The notes under the pieces: generated by a model
The model's database searches: none
What the model saw: only the letters and a program-made list of their open reading frames with translations
Told to the model about the DNA's origin: nothing
Shown here: in pieces, positions 1 to 8,649 of the stretch
Layout: the number at the start of each line of letters is the position of its first letter
Numbering within the stretch: position 1 is the first letter of the stretch
Origin: Methanomicrobiales archaeon HGW-Methanomicrobiales-1
Lineage (GTDB): Archaea; Halobacteriota; Methanomicrobia; Methanomicrobiales; Methanospirillaceae
Direction of reading: 5' to 3'
Length of the DNA: 64,000 bases
Assembly (NCBI GenBank): GCA_002839675.1
Contig: PGYM01000001.1
Location: 300,683-364,682, forward strand
Program-made: the position numbers and the translations under genes

Positions 1-995
1 TATGCGGTAATCTCACCATTAGCCGCATCGACACCAACGACAAAACCTTCCGTATCGCAGGGGATCCCGCTCACCATCCGGTTGAAAACAAGAATGTACT
101 GGCCGGCAACGGGATCTGAAGGGGAACCCAGAGGGAAATACCTGCCATTGCTCATGTTGACCGCAACCGGGCCGTTCCTGTCGGAGATATACCGGTCTGC
201 AATTTTCTGGGCAGCCGGCAGGTCGAGCACTGGTTCTGCCGGTCTTCCCGGTTTCTGGAGTGTGCGGGTAAACGATGTGATCAGTCCTGTGCCGGCATCC
301 ATCGTACCGGTAACCATCGGGCTTGAACCTTTTACCAGCACAAAATTCCATGTCCCGTCCGCATCAGTACCGGCGCTGTACCGCACTCTCACCCGGTCCG
401 GCTGGACTGAGGAAAATGCTCCCCGTGCCCGATCCTGTGCCTCACCTGCCGTGATGCGTGCCTGTTCCTGCCCCGGGGTATAGGGATCGCCACTCACCGC
501 ATCTTCAAACACCGTGACCGCTTCTCCCTGCGGATCTTCAGCAGGCTGGATCACAAACTCGTAGAGCAGGTGACCGGTATACCGGTCCGTGAGATTAGCA
601 CTGATAAGCCGGTAGGTTTTCTCAGGATAGTCTTCCCGGAGGAATGATACCGCATTGTCCAGCGGGAGAACAGAAGAGGTGTGCAGGACGGAAATACCGG
701 TTCTCGTAACAAAACTTGGGGTGGCTGCGACCGTGACTTTCACTTCGGGAGCAGGGGTTTGCTCTCCTGTAGTCGGGATGGGGGTTACGGTGGTTTCCGG
801 AGGACTGGAAGGAGCGGAGGGAGCAGTGCCCGAAAGCATGCTGATGAGCAGGAAACAGGCGACAATAAAAACCACGATCACGATACTGACCATCACCAGT
901 TTTTTGTAAACCCGGCGCTGCTTCTTTGCCAGTACCTGCTGCCGGTACCTTTGGGGAAGGTACGGTGCATTGGAGTCATCGGGACGGGTGGTCAC
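1..995 (-). CDS. Membrane-anchored PepSY-like protein (3' end beyond window)
   Basis: The frame is open from a GTG at 995 to the window edge, about 331 codons, so the C-terminus is missing. After a basic cytoplasmic N-terminus comes one transmembrane helix (about residues 32-52), then a Ser/Pro/Thr-rich linker and an extracellular region. That region contains two stretches resembling PepSY/YPEB repeats: one around GQEQARITAGEAQDRAR, and one near the window edge ending in a GxVxGVDAANGEITAY-like strand. PepSY domains are usually linked to inhibition of secreted peptidases or to cell-surface roles; that function is inferred. The GTG is the first plausible start after the promoter-like AT-rich stretch near 1020-1040, with only a weak ribosome binding site. 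The two plus-strand frames over this region are shadows. Confidence in the gene is good, in the family moderate. Confidence 0.72.
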   Translation of the reverse strand, partial: MTTRPDDSNAPYLPQRYRQQVLAKKQRRVYKKLVMVSIVIVVFIVACFLLISMLSGTAPSAPSSPPETTVTPIPTTGEQTPAPEVKVTVAATPSFVTRTGISVLHTSSVLPLDNAVSFLREDYPEKTYRLISANLTDRYTGHLLYEFVIQPAEDPQGEAVTVFEDAVSGDPYTPGQEQARITAGEAQDRARGAFSSVQPDRVRVRYSAGTDADGTWNFVLVKGSSPMVTGTMDAGTGLITSFTRTLQKPGRPAEPVLDLPAAQKIADRYISDRNGPVAVNMSNGRYFPLGSPSDPVAGQYILVFNRMVSGIPCDTEGFVVGVDAANGEITA

Positions 996-1263
996 TGCTG
1001 CTGCCTCGTATGATTATCTGTTAGTATATAATCTGCAAGGGTAAAAAAAGACAGCCGGTTGACGATCGCAGGATCCCTGCATTAAGAACCGCCTCTTAAG
1101 ACCCGGACTGTTCTGCTGTTTCTGGTATGAAGCAAACCCGCCCGGTAATGATAATTTACGGGTTGAATCATTGCAGCAAAGGCAAACGGCTCACGATACG
1201 CGTGAACCCGTATCGAATCCGATTTCGCCATACGGTATTTTCTGCCGCGGGTTTTTGGATGTT

Positions 1264-1686
1264 TTAAAGGGAATCTTTCCCGGGTGGTTCTTCCTCTTTC
1301 TCCTGTTCCTTATCCTCTTTCCTTCGCGGCAACAGGTACCATGCACCGGCAATGATTGCACAACCTGCGATCAACACCGCGATGAGCATGGGATCCATGG
1401 CAAGAGCAATCAGTCTCGGCCCAAACGCCATCTCCCGCGGGCCGGGCATGGAGGTATCTTCGAGTTCAAAGTGATAGATTGTAACAGGGGTCGGGTTCGC
1501 TCCGTACCTCTCCTGCATGGACGCGTTGGGCAGTGTTCCGTTATGCAGCGAATAATCCAGTGACGGGGAATTCTCATCCATCATTTGTCCCTGAATTTCC
1601 GCTGCAGGGACTGCGGGCATGCATAAGATCCCGACTGTTGCCAGCATTGCGATAAGGATTGCAGCATAGCGTTTCCCTTCTTTCAT
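1264..1686 (-). CDS. Hypothetical exported protein with C-terminal membrane anchor
   Basis: A 140-residue protein of no recognised family. It has a cleavable-looking signal sequence (KEGKRY, hydrophobic core, then AVPAAE), an extracytoplasmic segment of about 70 residues, one transmembrane helix near residues 98-120, and a cytoplasmic tail very rich in Lys/Glu. The ATG at 1686 was chosen over an in-frame GTG five codons upstream because a GAGG Shine-Dalgarno lies 9 bases before the ATG. It appears to be a single-gene unit. The topology suggests a small surface protein; nothing indicates a catalytic role. Confidence 0.6.
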   Translation of the reverse strand: MKEGKRYAAILIAMLATVGILCMPAVPAAEIQGQMMDENSPSLDYSLHNGTLPNASMQERYGANPTPVTIYHFELEDTSMPGPREMAFGPRLIALAMDPMLIAVLIAGCAIIAGAWYLLPRRKEDKEQEKEEEPPGKDSL

Positions 1687-1774
1687 GTACACAAACCTCA
1701 CTCAGGATCTGTTCCGGAGGAAAAGCAGAAGATGTTTGTGGTTGCGCGGATTTTGCGTAAAAAGGGGTATTTCT

Positions 1775-2398
1775 TCATTTCGCAGGTTCTGCGGGCGGAT
1801 TCCTGAAAAAAACACCGATGATAATGAACGGAAGGAAATAGAGGAGATCCAGGTACTGGTCCCCCAATAGTACCATAATGATCCCGATAATCGCCACTGC
1901 CGGAGGGACTAAACACTTGTGGAAAAGAAACTGTGAATCCGTTGCCGTAAGCCCGGGATCCAGCAGTTCGGGTCTTGACCGGGCATAATGCCATAAATAC
2001 GCGAGAATCACGCTGAGCATCAGGTAATTGCACTGGAAGAAGAGATCGGCAAAGGGAAAATTCTCGCTTAATGCGGTGAATGCGGAGGTGAACGGGAGCA
2101 TGACGATGGCCATCAGTGCGAGCATGTGGACATGGAGAAAATGGTAATCATAGGTCTTCATCCGGTGGAACATCTGGAAGAAGAGCATCCAGAACATGGC
2201 GAGAAGGATGAATATTCCCACAAAGTCGATGACCGTTGAAACCGATTTACCAAAAAAAGTTACAAAGGTCCCCATGTTGGTGATCGTTCCTGAGTCAGGC
2301 ATCAGGATATTGCGTGCCAGCAGGGTCATCGTAAAAGCAAAGATGCCGTTGGTGATACGCTCGAGATTGACCTTGCTGATCGGCTCGTTTATTGCCAT
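1775..2398 (-). CDS. TMEM175-like (DUF1211) membrane protein, possible potassium channel
   Basis: A 207-residue polytopic protein with about six hydrophobic segments. Near the N-terminus (residues 13-28) it carries ERITNGIFAFTMTLLA, which matches the TM1 signature of the TMEM175/DUF1211 family, where the usual form is R-x-x-F-S-D-A-V-F-A-x-x-x-T-L-L. Here the central FSDAV is replaced by ITNGI, so the selectivity-filter region is divergent. Prokaryotic TMEM175 proteins are tetrameric potassium-permeable channels with six helices per subunit, and the length agrees with that. Ion selectivity cannot be read from this sequence. It stands alone, with its own start codon ATG at 2398. Confidence 0.68.
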   Translation of the reverse strand: MAINEPISKVNLERITNGIFAFTMTLLARNILMPDSGTITNMGTFVTFFGKSVSTVIDFVGIFILLAMFWMLFFQMFHRMKTYDYHFLHVHMLALMAIVMLPFTSAFTALSENFPFADLFFQCNYLMLSVILAYLWHYARSRPELLDPGLTATDSQFLFHKCLVPPAVAIIGIIMVLLGDQYLDLLYFLPFIIIGVFFRNPPAEPAK

Positions 2399-2586
2399 GA
2401 TGTTCGTTCCTTAACGAGATGTGACGGGGACGGGCATTATCTCTTTCGTTTTGGTTCGTCTGTTCTCTGTTCCGGATGACTTTTCCGATCCGTAGCTTGT
2501 CCGTGAACAGGTTGCCCTCATGGAACGTTCAAAGAAAAATTCGTAAGACCCCCGGTGCACGGGAGTTATGGGAAAAAAGGAAGAGA

Positions 2587-4023
2587 TCAATACGTCCTGC
2601 CAACCAGTGTTGCCTTGCCCGGCTTGCCGCAGACAATACAGGGGCCTTCCGTTGCAGAGACATATTGGGACCGGGCATTGGTGCCGAGGATACTTGCATT
2701 GGTCTTCTCCTCAATGATGTCGCCGCATCCCTTGTGCTGGCACCAGGAAACAACGGCTACTTTTCCTTCGTTGAGCGCTGCATCCAGTGCATCCATTGAG
2801 GCAACGGTGCAGAGGTGGGACTTCGTGTGTTCCTCGGCCTTTGTGCGGATTGCATCGGTGATTTCGCCGAGCACACGGGTGACTTCATCAGTCACCGTTG
2901 CGAGGTCAATCTGGCTCTTCTCGCCGGTCCGTTTGACTGCCATGACCTTGCCGGCATCTAAGTCTCTCGGCCCGAGCTCAAGCCGCAGCGGGACGCCGCG
3001 GAGCTCCCACCAGTAATACTTTGCACCGGGGCGCATGTCGCGGGTATCGATCTTCACCCGGAAGCCGGCCGCGGTCAGGTCGTTTTTCAGTTTCTCTGCT
3101 GCCGCGAGTACGTCCTCGTGGCGTTTTCCGATGGTGATGGGGACGATGACTGCCTGCACGGGTGCGGTGACAGGGGGTAAGATGAGCCCCTTGTCATCGC
3201 CATGCATGCTGATGAGGGCGGCGATGCACCGCTCCGAGATGCCGTAGCAGGTCTGGCTGGCAAATTTCTGTTCCCCGTTCTTGTCTTCAAAGGTGATAGA
3301 GAATGTCTTTGAGAAGTGTTCGCCGAGGTGATGCACGGTGCCGATCTGGAGAGTCTTGCCATTGGGCATGATCGCATCGACTGCCATTGTGTAGTCAGCG
3401 CCGGGGAACTTGTCCCAGTCGGGGCGCTTGGAGATGATGATGGGAATGCAGAGCGCATCGTAGAACTCGCGGGTGAGTGCGAGCTCGTATTCCACCTGTG
3501 CTTCTGCCTCATCCCAGGTAGCATGCACGGTGTGCGACTCCATGAACGAGGTAATCTCGCGGAGCCGGATCAGTGGGCGGGTCTGCTTGGTCTCGTACCG
3601 GAATGTGTTGACGATCTGGTAATACTTCATCGGGAGATCGGCATGCGAGCGGAGCCAGAGGGCATACATCGGGTAAATGGCGGTCTCGCTGGTGGGCCGG
3701 AGTGCCAGCTTGACATCGAGCGGGGTCGTGCCGCCGTGGGTGACCCAGTAGACCTCGTCTTCGAAGCCCTTGATGTGCTCGGCCTCTTTCATGAACTCCT
3801 GTTCCGGGATGAGCAGGGGAAAGAGGGTCTCTTCATGATCCCGGTCGAGCAGGGTGCGCAGCCGGGTGTACACGTGCTTGCGGATTGCAAACCCGTACGG
3901 GTACCAGACATATAATCCTTTGACCGGGTAGCGGACATCCATGATCTCCGCCCGCCACAAAATATCATTATACCATGCAGAAAAGTCCCCTTTTTGCGGC
4001 AGGGTGCCGGTGTCGTCGTCCAT
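2587..4023 (-). CDS. proS: Prolyl-tRNA synthetase, archaeal/eukaryal type
   Basis: A 478-residue class IIa aminoacyl-tRNA synthetase charging tRNA-Pro with proline. The class II core is visible: motif 1 region around [14 protein letters not shown], motif 2 around [16 protein letters not shown], and motif 3 near LRLELGPRD within the C-terminal half. It has the anticodon-binding domain ([12 protein letters not shown] onward) and the archaeal/eukaryal C-terminal zinc-type extension with Cys residues ([14 protein letters not shown]) ending in a terminal tyrosine, as is typical. There is no bacterial YbaK-type editing insertion. It follows the SpoIIM-like gene by 15 bp on the same strand, so it is probably the last gene of the DUF63-SpoIIM-proS unit. 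A tRNA-Pro(GGG) gene is also in this window at 33481-33554. Confidence 0.97.
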   Translation of the reverse strand: MDDDTGTLPQKGDFSAWYNDILWRAEIMDVRYPVKGLYVWYPYGFAIRKHVYTRLRTLLDRDHEETLFPLLIPEQEFMKEAEHIKGFEDEVYWVTHGGTTPLDVKLALRPTSETAIYPMYALWLRSHADLPMKYYQIVNTFRYETKQTRPLIRLREITSFMESHTVHATWDEAEAQVEYELALTREFYDALCIPIIISKRPDWDKFPGADYTMAVDAIMPNGKTLQIGTVHHLGEHFSKTFSITFEDKNGEQKFASQTCYGISERCIAALISMHGDDKGLILPPVTAPVQAVIVPITIGKRHEDVLAAAEKLKNDLTAAGFRVKIDTRDMRPGAKYYWWELRGVPLRLELGPRDLDAGKVMAVKRTGEKSQIDLATVTDEVTRVLGEITDAIRTKAEEHTKSHLCTVASMDALDAALNEGKVAVVSWCQHKGCGDIIEEKTNASILGTNARSQYVSATEGPCIVCGKPGKATLVGRTY

Positions 4024-4038
4024 GATGCTGATCCTACT

Positions 4039-4605
4039 TTACGCTACTAATTGTATGATTACCGGCGTAATAAAAGCCTCGACACATGCAGCGATAACCA
4101 CGAGAGGCAGGACATACAACAGGAAGATACGGGCAAGTCTCCGTGCTTCCCCCGCAGTATCCGCCCCGCCATACCATTCTGCAATGAGCGACTGGGCAAG
4201 CAGGATGCCGAGAGCGCCGGCAATGATGAAGGCAGGGATCTCAAAGATGCCGTGCGGGATGAGGGCTGCGGCAATGAATGCCCATGAATGATCCTGGTGG
4301 ATGATCTCCATGATCGCGCCTATCACGATCCCGTTTAAGCTCATGATGAATATCGTGAGAATGCCAAACGAGGCCCCGCCTAAAAAGAGCAGGATGCAGG
4401 TCTCGAAATTGTTGATGAAGAGCTTGACACAGATCTCAAAAGAGTTGTTTCCCAGGATCTGGCCGGCCACCTCTTTTTCAAAAAGTTTCATCAGGTTCTC
4501 GCCAATTTCAGGATTCTGCATGGTGCCTACCCAGCCGACGGTGAGTGTAGCACAAAAGAGGAGGAGGGTGATGATGATCGCATTGATGAACGGGGCGTTA
4601 GACAT
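4039..4605 (-). CDS. Stage II sporulation protein M-like (DUF95) membrane protein
   Basis: A 188-residue integral membrane protein with four to five hydrophobic helices. The central FLGGASFGILTIFIMSLNG and PHGIFEIPAFIIAGA segments are the signature of the SpoIIM/DUF95 family: a conserved N-x-x-x-x-G loop, then PHG-x-x-E-x-P. Archaeal members are not involved in sporulation and their role is unknown. The gene overlaps the upstream DUF63 gene by 8 bp and precedes proS by 15 bp, so the three are probably cotranscribed. Archaeal neighbours of this type often carry integral membrane proteins with housekeeping genes. Function not assigned. Confidence 0.85.
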   Translation of the reverse strand: MSNAPFINAIIITLLLFCATLTVGWVGTMQNPEIGENLMKLFEKEVAGQILGNNSFEICVKLFINNFETCILLFLGGASFGILTIFIMSLNGIVIGAIMEIIHQDHSWAFIAAALIPHGIFEIPAFIIAGALGILLAQSLIAEWYGGADTAGEARRLARIFLLYVLPLVVIAACVEAFITPVIIQLVA

Positions 4606-5446
4606 ACAGGACCATCCGTGTCATGTCCCGGATCCCCGGGGCAAGACCCACCGTGATCATGGCGAGCAGGACCAGGTGCCAGAACGCGGGATTTGCCTCT
4701 TTGCGGTACTGCTCCATGATATAGATCGCCGGGAAAAGGACGAGCAGTTTTAAGGGGAACATCACAAACGCCGTTCCTGTCCAGTCGATCAGGAAGGATC
4801 CGACCACGTGCTGCTCGATGTATTTGATGGACGGGTGGAGGTCGATGCCGTAACTGGTGGCACTGGCATCGAGCAGCTGGCCAAAGAGGAGCGTCATATA
4901 GAGTGGATCGGTAACGTACTCCCATTTCAGCACATAGCGCATGCAGGCAAAGACCAGTGCAGTTGCGACAATTGCCATGAGCGGGATGATGGCGAGCACG
5001 AAGAGATCGATGCGGGTATGAGTGAGTCCCCACGAGGTCAGGAGCAATACAACGCAGAATGAGGTAAAAAGACCGGCACCGCCATAGAGTTTCAGGTAGT
5101 TTTTGCAGAGTCCCTGTTCCTGCAGGTATTTTGAAACGAAGAGGATGATCACTGCATAAAAAAAGAGCAGCACGTATATGGGGGGAGTGACGAGGAGGAA
5201 CTGGAGATCGGAGGTGATCATATGGGTGTCCTGGACTACCCGGAGCACCCCGCCGAGGATCACGTAGGGCAGGGTGGCAATGACGAACGGGCCGTCGATG
5301 GAGATATTGGATTTTTTGAACCAGTGATAGATGAGATAGAGGGCTGCGATGAGAATAAGGGCGTAGGTAATCGTCTCTACGGCATTATAGGGTTGTTCGT
5401 ACCGCACAGGATCGATGTAATATTTGTAGAAGAAATCACTAATCAT
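4598..5446 (-). CDS. DUF63 family integral membrane protein
   Basis: A 282-residue protein with about eight predicted helices, matching the euryarchaeal DUF63 family by its N-terminus (FFYKYYIDPVRYEQPYN, followed by TITYALIL) and its central LDASATSYGID and EQHVVGSFLID segments. The conserved N-terminus supports the ATG at 5446. The family has no established function. Its start is only 12 bp from the start of the divergent egsA gene, so the two promoters must overlap each other's coding sequence. It heads the DUF63-SpoIIM-proS unit. Confidence 0.88.
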   Translation of the reverse strand: MISDFFYKYYIDPVRYEQPYNAVETITYALILIAALYLIYHWFKKSNISIDGPFVIATLPYVILGGVLRVVQDTHMITSDLQFLLVTPPIYVLLFFYAVIILFVSKYLQEQGLCKNYLKLYGGAGLFTSFCVVLLLTSWGLTHTRIDLFVLAIIPLMAIVATALVFACMRYVLKWEYVTDPLYMTLLFGQLLDASATSYGIDLHPSIKYIEQHVVGSFLIDWTGTAFVMFPLKLLVLFPAIYIMEQYRKEANPAFWHLVLLAMITVGLAPGIRDMTRMVLYV

Positions 5447-5458
5447 CCATGATCTAGA

Positions 5459-6538
5459 ATGAGCGCAGATGCAATAAAATTACTTAAACCCAAAATCTTT
5501 GACAAGTCCAAGTGGATGCAGCTCCCCCGGGACGTGGTGATCGGCCACGATGTGCTCGGGCAGCTCCCCGCGGTCTGCGAGGATCTCAAGCTGGGGTCAT
5601 CCGCGCTCCTCATCTCGGGGAAAGGCACCATGGACCTGGCCGGCGGCCGGGTTCAGCAGATCCTTTCCGGTGACTACGATGTCAGCACCTTTCTGGCTGA
5701 ACAGATCAACATCCCCGTAATCAAGGCTGCCGAGGAGGCTGCTGCGGATGTTGATTTCCTGATCGGGGTCGGTGGCGGGCGGGTGATCGATACCGCAAAG
5801 ATTGTTTCTTACAATCTCGACCGCCCGTTCATCAGCATCCCGACCGCAGCATCCCATGACGGTATCGCCTCTGCACGCGCATCCGTTCCAACGGTCGAGG
5901 GGCATGCCTCGCTGGAAGCGCAACCCCCCATGGCTATCGTTGCAGATACGGGAATCATTGCATCCGCCCCGCACCGGCTGCTTGCCGCTGGCTGTGCGGA
6001 TGTGATCTCGAATTATACCGCGATTCTTGACTGGGAACTCGCCCACCGGGTAAAAGGCGAGCCGATGAGCGAGTATGCGATCACGCTCTCGAAGATGACC
6101 GCTGAGATTCTTGTAAAGGACGCTCACCTGATCAAACCGCACCAGGAGCAGTCCGCATGGCTTGTGATTAAAGCGCTCGTGTCGAGCGGGGTTGCGATGA
6201 GCATTGCCGGGTCATCGCGCCCGGCCAGCGGCGGGGAGCATAAGTTCTCCCATGCACTGGACATACTTGCCCCGGGCAAGGCCCTGCATGGCGAGAGCTG
6301 CGGGATTGGCACCATCATCTCCATGTACCTGCATGGCGGTGACTGGCGGGCGATCCGGGCATCGTTAAAGACCATCGGGGCACCAACCACCCCGGCGGAT
6401 CTCGGGATCGAGGATTCGGTTGCCGTCGAGGCACTGTTAATGGCAAAGACTATCCGTCCCGAGCGCTTTACAATATTCGATATGGGCCTCACGCGCGAAT
6501 CGGCAGAAAAACTCGTGCAGATGCTCTACAAGGAGTGA
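5459..6538 (+). CDS. egsA: sn-Glycerol-1-phosphate dehydrogenase
   Basis: A 359-residue NAD(P)-dependent dehydrogenase that reduces dihydroxyacetone phosphate to sn-glycerol-1-phosphate, the backbone of archaeal ether lipids. Visible family features are the dinucleotide-binding GVGGGRVIDTAK near residues 101-112, SIPTAASHDGIASARAS, and the metal/active-site stretch GGEHKFSHALD with zinc-ligand histidines of the iron-containing alcohol dehydrogenase superfamily. Length agrees with archaeal EgsA. UPF0179 follows 4 bp downstream and overlaps its Shine-Dalgarno with the end of egsA. The start is 12 bp from the divergent DUF63 gene; an AT-rich stretch near 5416-5426 (TAATATTT) is a possible TATA box giving a nearly leaderless mRNA. 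Confidence 0.97.
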   Translation: MSADAIKLLKPKIFDKSKWMQLPRDVVIGHDVLGQLPAVCEDLKLGSSALLISGKGTMDLAGGRVQQILSGDYDVSTFLAEQINIPVIKAAEEAAADVDFLIGVGGGRVIDTAKIVSYNLDRPFISIPTAASHDGIASARASVPTVEGHASLEAQPPMAIVADTGIIASAPHRLLAAGCADVISNYTAILDWELAHRVKGEPMSEYAITLSKMTAEILVKDAHLIKPHQEQSAWLVIKALVSSGVAMSIAGSSRPASGGEHKFSHALDILAPGKALHGESCGIGTIISMYLHGGDWRAIRASLKTIGAPTTPADLGIEDSVAVEALLMAKTIRPERFTIFDMGLTRESAEKLVQMLYKE

Positions 6539-6542
6539 GACT

Positions 6543-6989
6543 GTGGCGGAAACAAAAACAAAGGTAACGCTGGTGGGAACCGTGCTCGCTAAGCCGAATC
6601 TCGAGTTCATCTACGAGGGCGAAGTGGCGGAATGCGATACCTGCAAGGTGAAAAAGGCGTGCCACAATCTCCAGAAAGGAAGGAAGTATCGTATTGTCAC
6701 CGTAAGGTCCACGCACCACGATTGTGCGGTTCACTTAAACGGCGCAACCGCAGTCGAAGTGATGGAGGCGCCGATCACGGCTCTCATCAATGCGGATATG
6801 GCAATCATCAACTCCAAGATAAAACCCGAACTCTCCTGCAACAAGTCCGATTGCCGGAGTTTTCCGCTCTGCCGGCCGGAAGGTGTTACGGAGGGTGAGA
6901 AGTATATCGTTGTCGATGTGCTGGGGAATGCTTCCGATATCTGCGACAAGGGCCGGGCGCTGAAGCTGGTTGAGCTTAGGCCGGCGTGA
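6543..6989 (+). CDS. UPF0179 family cysteine-rich protein
   Basis: A 148-residue protein of the archaeal UPF0179 family. It begins with GTG, supported by AAGGAGTGAG directly upstream, overlapping the egsA stop codon. Cysteine pairs occur as CDTCKVKKAC (about residues 31-40) and C-N-K-S-D-C-R-S-F-P-L-C (about 100-111), suggesting a metal or iron-sulfur site. It is translationally coupled to egsA. Biochemical function is unknown; the link to lipid synthesis is only positional. Confidence 0.9.
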   Translation: MAETKTKVTLVGTVLAKPNLEFIYEGEVAECDTCKVKKACHNLQKGRKYRIVTVRSTHHDCAVHLNGATAVEVMEAPITALINADMAIINSKIKPELSCNKSDCRSFPLCRPEGVTEGEKYIVVDVLGNASDICDKGRALKLVELRPA

Positions 6990-7036
6990 TTAACGGTTGA
7001 CGGCGAACAAAAAATAATTATTTTAGTAATTTTTGG

Positions 7037-7738
7037 TTAATGGTCAAATTTTATAATTAATGAATCTGAAAATTTGTATATTTTTTTGAACATTATCTCA
7101 ATTTTATCAGAATCTTCGGGTTCAATATCTTCGTGGAATTGTTTCATATATTTCAAATAATTATCCATCGCCCGATATACAAGTAAGAAAAAATGTACTA
7201 ATGATGAATGAGCCATTTCTTTTTGGAAATACGGTTTAAAAGTAAAATATACGCCAATTCGAACCGTATCAGGTTCATATTCTCTAATAGTGCTGTGAAC
7301 ATTTGGGTGGGTAAAATCACACAGGTGTCCGTAAATTTCTTGATCAAAAGGAAGTAATGAAATTTCTTTACTAATTTTGGAAAACGTTATGGGTTTCCCA
7401 GTAAACCACACTTCTGACATCTTTGGATTCTTTAAAATATATTCTGATAAACAGATTGCTTCGAAAATATCTCGCTGTATTGAAAAACATTCATTATAAT
7501 GCCCCCTTTTTAATAAATCGATAGAACAGTACAAAGATTTTGCAATCCTATCGTTAAGGAGTAATACGGCAAGTGGTCTTTCGATGCCCGCTTTTGGGGT
7601 GTTCTTACAATATTTTTCACTAACATTTAAATAAAGTGTAAATAACTCTTCATAAATCTCGATTGGGATTTTGAACGATTCTTTTGTTTTTGCTTCACAG
7701 ATTTTTTCAGCTGATATAATCGATTCAATATCAGTCAT
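7037..7738 (-). CDS. AT-rich hypothetical protein, possibly DUF5677-like
   Basis: A 233-residue, mostly helical soluble protein that I do not firmly recognise. The middle (RGHYNECFSIQRDIFEAICL, then about 40 residues, then HLCDFTHPNVHS) resembles the DUF5677-type proteins, which share an R-x-x-x-E helix followed by a H/D-F-x-H-P segment; that match is from memory and unconfirmed. The coding sequence is markedly richer in A/T than the flanking egsA and ADP-ribosylglycohydrolase genes and uses AT-ending codons, consistent with lateral transfer. It lies next to GC-rich hairpins and the 25-bp repeat array, so this looks like an accessory island. Confidence 0.62.
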   Translation of the reverse strand: MTDIESIISAEKICEAKTKESFKIPIEIYEELFTLYLNVSEKYCKNTPKAGIERPLAVLLLNDRIAKSLYCSIDLLKRGHYNECFSIQRDIFEAICLSEYILKNPKMSEVWFTGKPITFSKISKEISLLPFDQEIYGHLCDFTHPNVHSTIREYEPDTVRIGVYFTFKPYFQKEMAHSSLVHFFLLVYRAMDNYLKYMKQFHEDIEPEDSDKIEIMFKKIYKFSDSLIIKFDH

Positions 7739-7831
7739 TATTTATTAATGTCGTTTAGTCTATCATATTTTTTGTTAATTGGAATTTTTCTGGTACGATG
7801 ACTGATAGATATTTTTTACCATAGCGATGAA

Positions 7832-7934
7832 CGCCGCCGCCCCCGATGGGGCGCCCCCGCGGCGGATCAATGACGAAAAATTCTGAAACTCCTCATTGCC
7901 CCGCCGTGCCTCGGAGAGGCCCTGAGGCGGGGAG
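7832..7934. other. Two GC-rich nested hairpins in an AT-rich spacer (candidate structured RNA)
   Basis: Inside a strongly AT-rich spacer lie two GC-rich nested inverted repeats. The first pairs CCGCCGC (7834-7840) with GCGGCGG (7859-7865) and encloses CCCC-GAT-GGGG (7841-7851). The second pairs CCCCGCC (7899-7905) with GGCGGGG (7926-7932) and encloses GCCTC-GGA-GAGGC (7908-7920). Both strands can form these structures, so strand is not assigned. No known RNA family is recognised. They could be a structured non-coding RNA or palindromic mobile repeats. Confidence 0.45.
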
Positions 7935-8055
7935 CCATCGCAATCGGATTACATTCACGGGTCTGATATGAATTTGAAGAGTCCATGCCAGTTTAATAAA
8001 AAATGCTATTGGAAAATTGGGTTCAGATTAACAGAGCTTGATTTGAAATTTTCTG

Positions 8056-8634
8056 GCAGACTTTGATTTTTAATTTTCAATCAGACTTTGATTTTAATTT
8101 TTTAACCAGACTTTGCTTGAAAAAAATAAATCAAAGCTTGCTTGAAAAATTTCAATCGACCCCCCAGCCCCTGCTTGAAAACCGTTCAGAGATCAATCAA
8201 ACACTGCTTGAAAATTTCCAAACGCGATCTGTTTGATGCTCATTTAACCAATATGGAGCAAAAATCTCGCGCACATCCGACGTGAACCCGCTCCGGCATC
8301 TCACCCAAACAGCTCATCAGGATACTCAGCCGGATCAACCAGACCTTGCTTGAAAAATTTCAATCACGTACGCGATCGCGTTTAAAAATTTTTTCCGGAG
8401 CAACCGGATCCTGCTTGAAAAAAATCAACCAGACTTTGATTTTCAATTTTCAACCAGACTCTGCTCAAAAAATTTCAATCGGACCTTGATTTAAAAATTT
8501 TAACCAGACTTTGATTTTTAATTTTCAACCAGACCCTGCTCAAAAAATTAAAACCAGACTTTGATTTTTTTTTATTTCATCAAACCCTGATTGAAAAATG
8601 GAAAGCAGACTTCAATTAAAAAAACCGGACTCCA
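8056..8634. repeat. Array of degenerate 25-bp tandem repeats
   Basis: Units start at 8056, 8081, 8106 and 8130, and again at 8404, 8429, 8454, 8479, 8504, 8529, 8554, 8580, 8605 and 8625 (last one short). Spacing is 25 bp with single exceptions of 24, 26 and 20. The consensus is CCAGACYYTG followed by MTTKAAAAWTTTCAA. Two variants of the second half recur: a GATTTTTAATTTTCAA form and a GCTTGAAAAATTTCAA form. Between 8150 and 8400 single units are more widely spaced (about 8166, 8199, 8339) and interrupted by unrelated sequence. There are no constant-length unique spacers. The array ends at the 3' end of the ADP-ribosylglycohydrolase gene. Confidence 0.85.
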
Positions 8635-8649
8635 ATCTGCCAGAACAAT

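Noticed and set aside
82-1013. Plus-strand genes at 82-483 and 655-1013
   Set aside because: They are shadows of the minus-strand PepSY-like gene, which has a coherent signal, anchor and repeat layout.
4039-4605. A real sporulation gene
   Set aside because: The SpoIIM name only reflects fold similarity; archaea do not sporulate and the neighbours are housekeeping genes.
8056-8634. CRISPR array
   Set aside because: Units are contiguous at 25 bp with no constant-length unique spacers, the repeats are degenerate, and no cas genes are in the window.
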